From positions 40,194 through 104,193 of the forward strand of contig NZ_JAQGKL010000037.1 of the NCBI RefSeq assembly GCF_028290105.1: a DNA stretch of 64,000 nt, read 5' to 3'. The stretch is from Methylobacterium sp. GTDB lineage: Bacteria; Pseudomonadota; Alphaproteobacteria; Rhizobiales; Beijerinckiaceae. This document shows positions 62,581 to 64,000 of this stretch, one piece after another. The notes under the pieces are model-generated. The model ran no database searches and had not been told where the DNA came from. It worked only from the letters and a program-made list of their open reading frames with translations. A program made the position numbers and the translations under genes. Every line of letters begins with the position of its first letter. Position 1 is the first letter of the stretch.

Positions 62581-63531
62581 ATGGCCCTGACCGTCGCGGT
62601 GCAGATGGACCCGATCCAGGCGATCCGGATCGCCGGGGACACCACGTTCGCCCTGCTGCTCGAGGCACAGGCGCGCGGGCACCGACTCCTGCACTACACG
62701 CCCGATCGCCTGTCGATGCAGGGCAACACCGTGACGGCACGTGTCGAGACCCTGAGCGTGCAGGATGTCGAGGGCGCGCACGCAACACTCGGTGCGCCCG
62801 AGCGCATCGACCTGTCGGGCGTCGACGTGGTCCTGATGCGCCAGGACCCACCCTTCGACATGGCTTACATCACCGCCACCCACATGCTGGAGCGCATCCA
62901 TCCGCGCACCCTGGTGGTGAACAACCCGTCCGAGGTGCGCAACGCGCCCGAGAAGCTGTTCGTCCTCGACTTCCCCGAACTGATGCCGCCCACGCTCATC
63001 ACCCGCGACAAGGCGGAGATCGAGGCCTTCCGGGCCGAGCACGGCGCCATCGTGATGAAGCCCCTCCACGGCCACGGCGGCGCGGCGGTGTTCCGGGTGC
63101 TGCCGGAGGACGCGAATTTCGGCTCGATGTTCGACCTGTTCTCGGTGACGTTCCGCGAGCAGTGGGTGGTGCAGCGTTTCCTGCCGCGCATCACCGAGGG
63201 CGACAAGCGCATCATCCTCGTCGACGGCGAGCCCATGGGCGCCATCAACCGGGTTCCGGCCCTCAACGACATCCGCTCCAACATGGTGCGGGGCGGGGCG
63301 GCGGCGGCTTCCGATCTCACGGAGCGCGAGCGCGCCATCTGCGCCACCATCGGCCCCGAACTCCGTCGGCGTGGCCTCATCCTCGTCGGCATCGACGTCA
63401 TCGACGGCAACCTCACCGAGATCAACGTCACCTCGCCCACCGGCATCCGGGCGATCAAGCGCCTCGGCGGACCGGACCTCGCGATCACGGTGTGGGATGC
63501 GATCGAGGGGCGGCTCGGGGCGGTGGGCTGA
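62581..63531 (+). CDS. gshB: glutathione synthase
   Basis: [66 protein letters not shown]. Confidence 0.96.
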   Translation: MALTVAVQMDPIQAIRIAGDTTFALLLEAQARGHRLLHYTPDRLSMQGNTVTARVETLSVQDVEGAHATLGAPERIDLSGVDVVLMRQDPPFDMAYITATHMLERIHPRTLVVNNPSEVRNAPEKLFVLDFPELMPPTLITRDKAEIEAFRAEHGAIVMKPLHGHGGAAVFRVLPEDANFGSMFDLFSVTFREQWVVQRFLPRITEGDKRIILVDGEPMGAINRVPALNDIRSNMVRGGAAAASDLTERERAICATIGPELRRRGLILVGIDVIDGNLTEINVTSPTGIRAIKRLGGPDLAITVWDAIEGRLGAVG

Positions 63532-63804
63532 CCCGCTTTCGAGCCGAGGGGTGAGCGCCGTGACAGACTGGCAGGCGCTTCAGGTGGCCGGGATCTCAGG
63601 TGGCATGGCGCTGGCCTGCCTCATCGCCATGACAATCGCCTCCCCGATCTTCGAGGGTCATACAAGGGCCGGTGCCGCCCGTGAGGCGCCGGATGCCAGC
63701 AAGGTTCAGGATCGCCACCGGACGGCCTGACTTGATCGTGTCGTGACACGAGCCTGATCCATCACAGCACGCGCCGGACGCTGGAGCTTCCATTCGCTCA
63801 GGTC

Positions 63805-64000
63805 TCACCCCGCGGCGTCGCGTTCATCTCGGCCCAGTCGAATTCCTCCTCAAGCACGTAATAGGCGTCGTCTCCGATATCGCCGGAGCGGCGCAGGGCC
63901 AGCACCCGGTCGCGGGCGGCCTCGATGGCACGGCGGCGGGCCGCATCGGCCGGGAGTGCTTCCGCCGCAAAGCCCGTGTCACGGGACTTGGCCTGTTCCA
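63805..64000 (-). CDS. C-terminus of a gene entering from the right edge; possible Na+/H+ antiporter tail
   Basis: Open minus frame ending ...YYVLEEEFDWAEMNATPRG*; no start in window so absent from ORF track. Confidence 0.45.

Overview
GC-rich (Methylobacterium/Methylorubrum-like, inferred from gene content) chromosomal window with about 60 supported protein genes. I found no tRNA, rRNA, CRISPR array, transposase or prophage module. Main blocks: a polar amino-acid ABC transporter lacking its binding protein (1304-3564); a homodimeric-type pyruvate dehydrogenase operon aceE-aceF-lpd with a phasin-like gene after it (4660-11290); dapD; Mn-catalase; an ECF sigma/NrsF-type pair; a probable oxalate uptake/activation/reduction operon (20674-25411); kup, bioD, fpr; M16 peptidase pair/BamF-like/lspA/ileS (34316-41594); a five-gene CDP-deoxysugar C-methylation cassette (44884-49487); bioA; a TonB receptor/PepSY pair; ribF; PBP1A; a DUF1214/DUF1254 pair; gshB. 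Most interesting signals beyond ordinary annotation: a candidate alpha-r8 (suhB/MmgR-type) sRNA with intrinsic terminator at about 61947-62023; an exact SigF-type promoter (GTAACC-N16-CGAA) upstream of the ECF sigma gene; an exact EcfG-type promoter (GGAAC-N16-CGTT) upstream of a CsbD gene; 1-nt homopolymer frameshifts splitting a Dyp-type peroxidase and an isochorismatase-family gene; a truncated azoR relic with an in-frame TGA; and four 15-17 bp tandem duplications at or next to gene termini. All family calls were made by eye from the translations. No database search was run.
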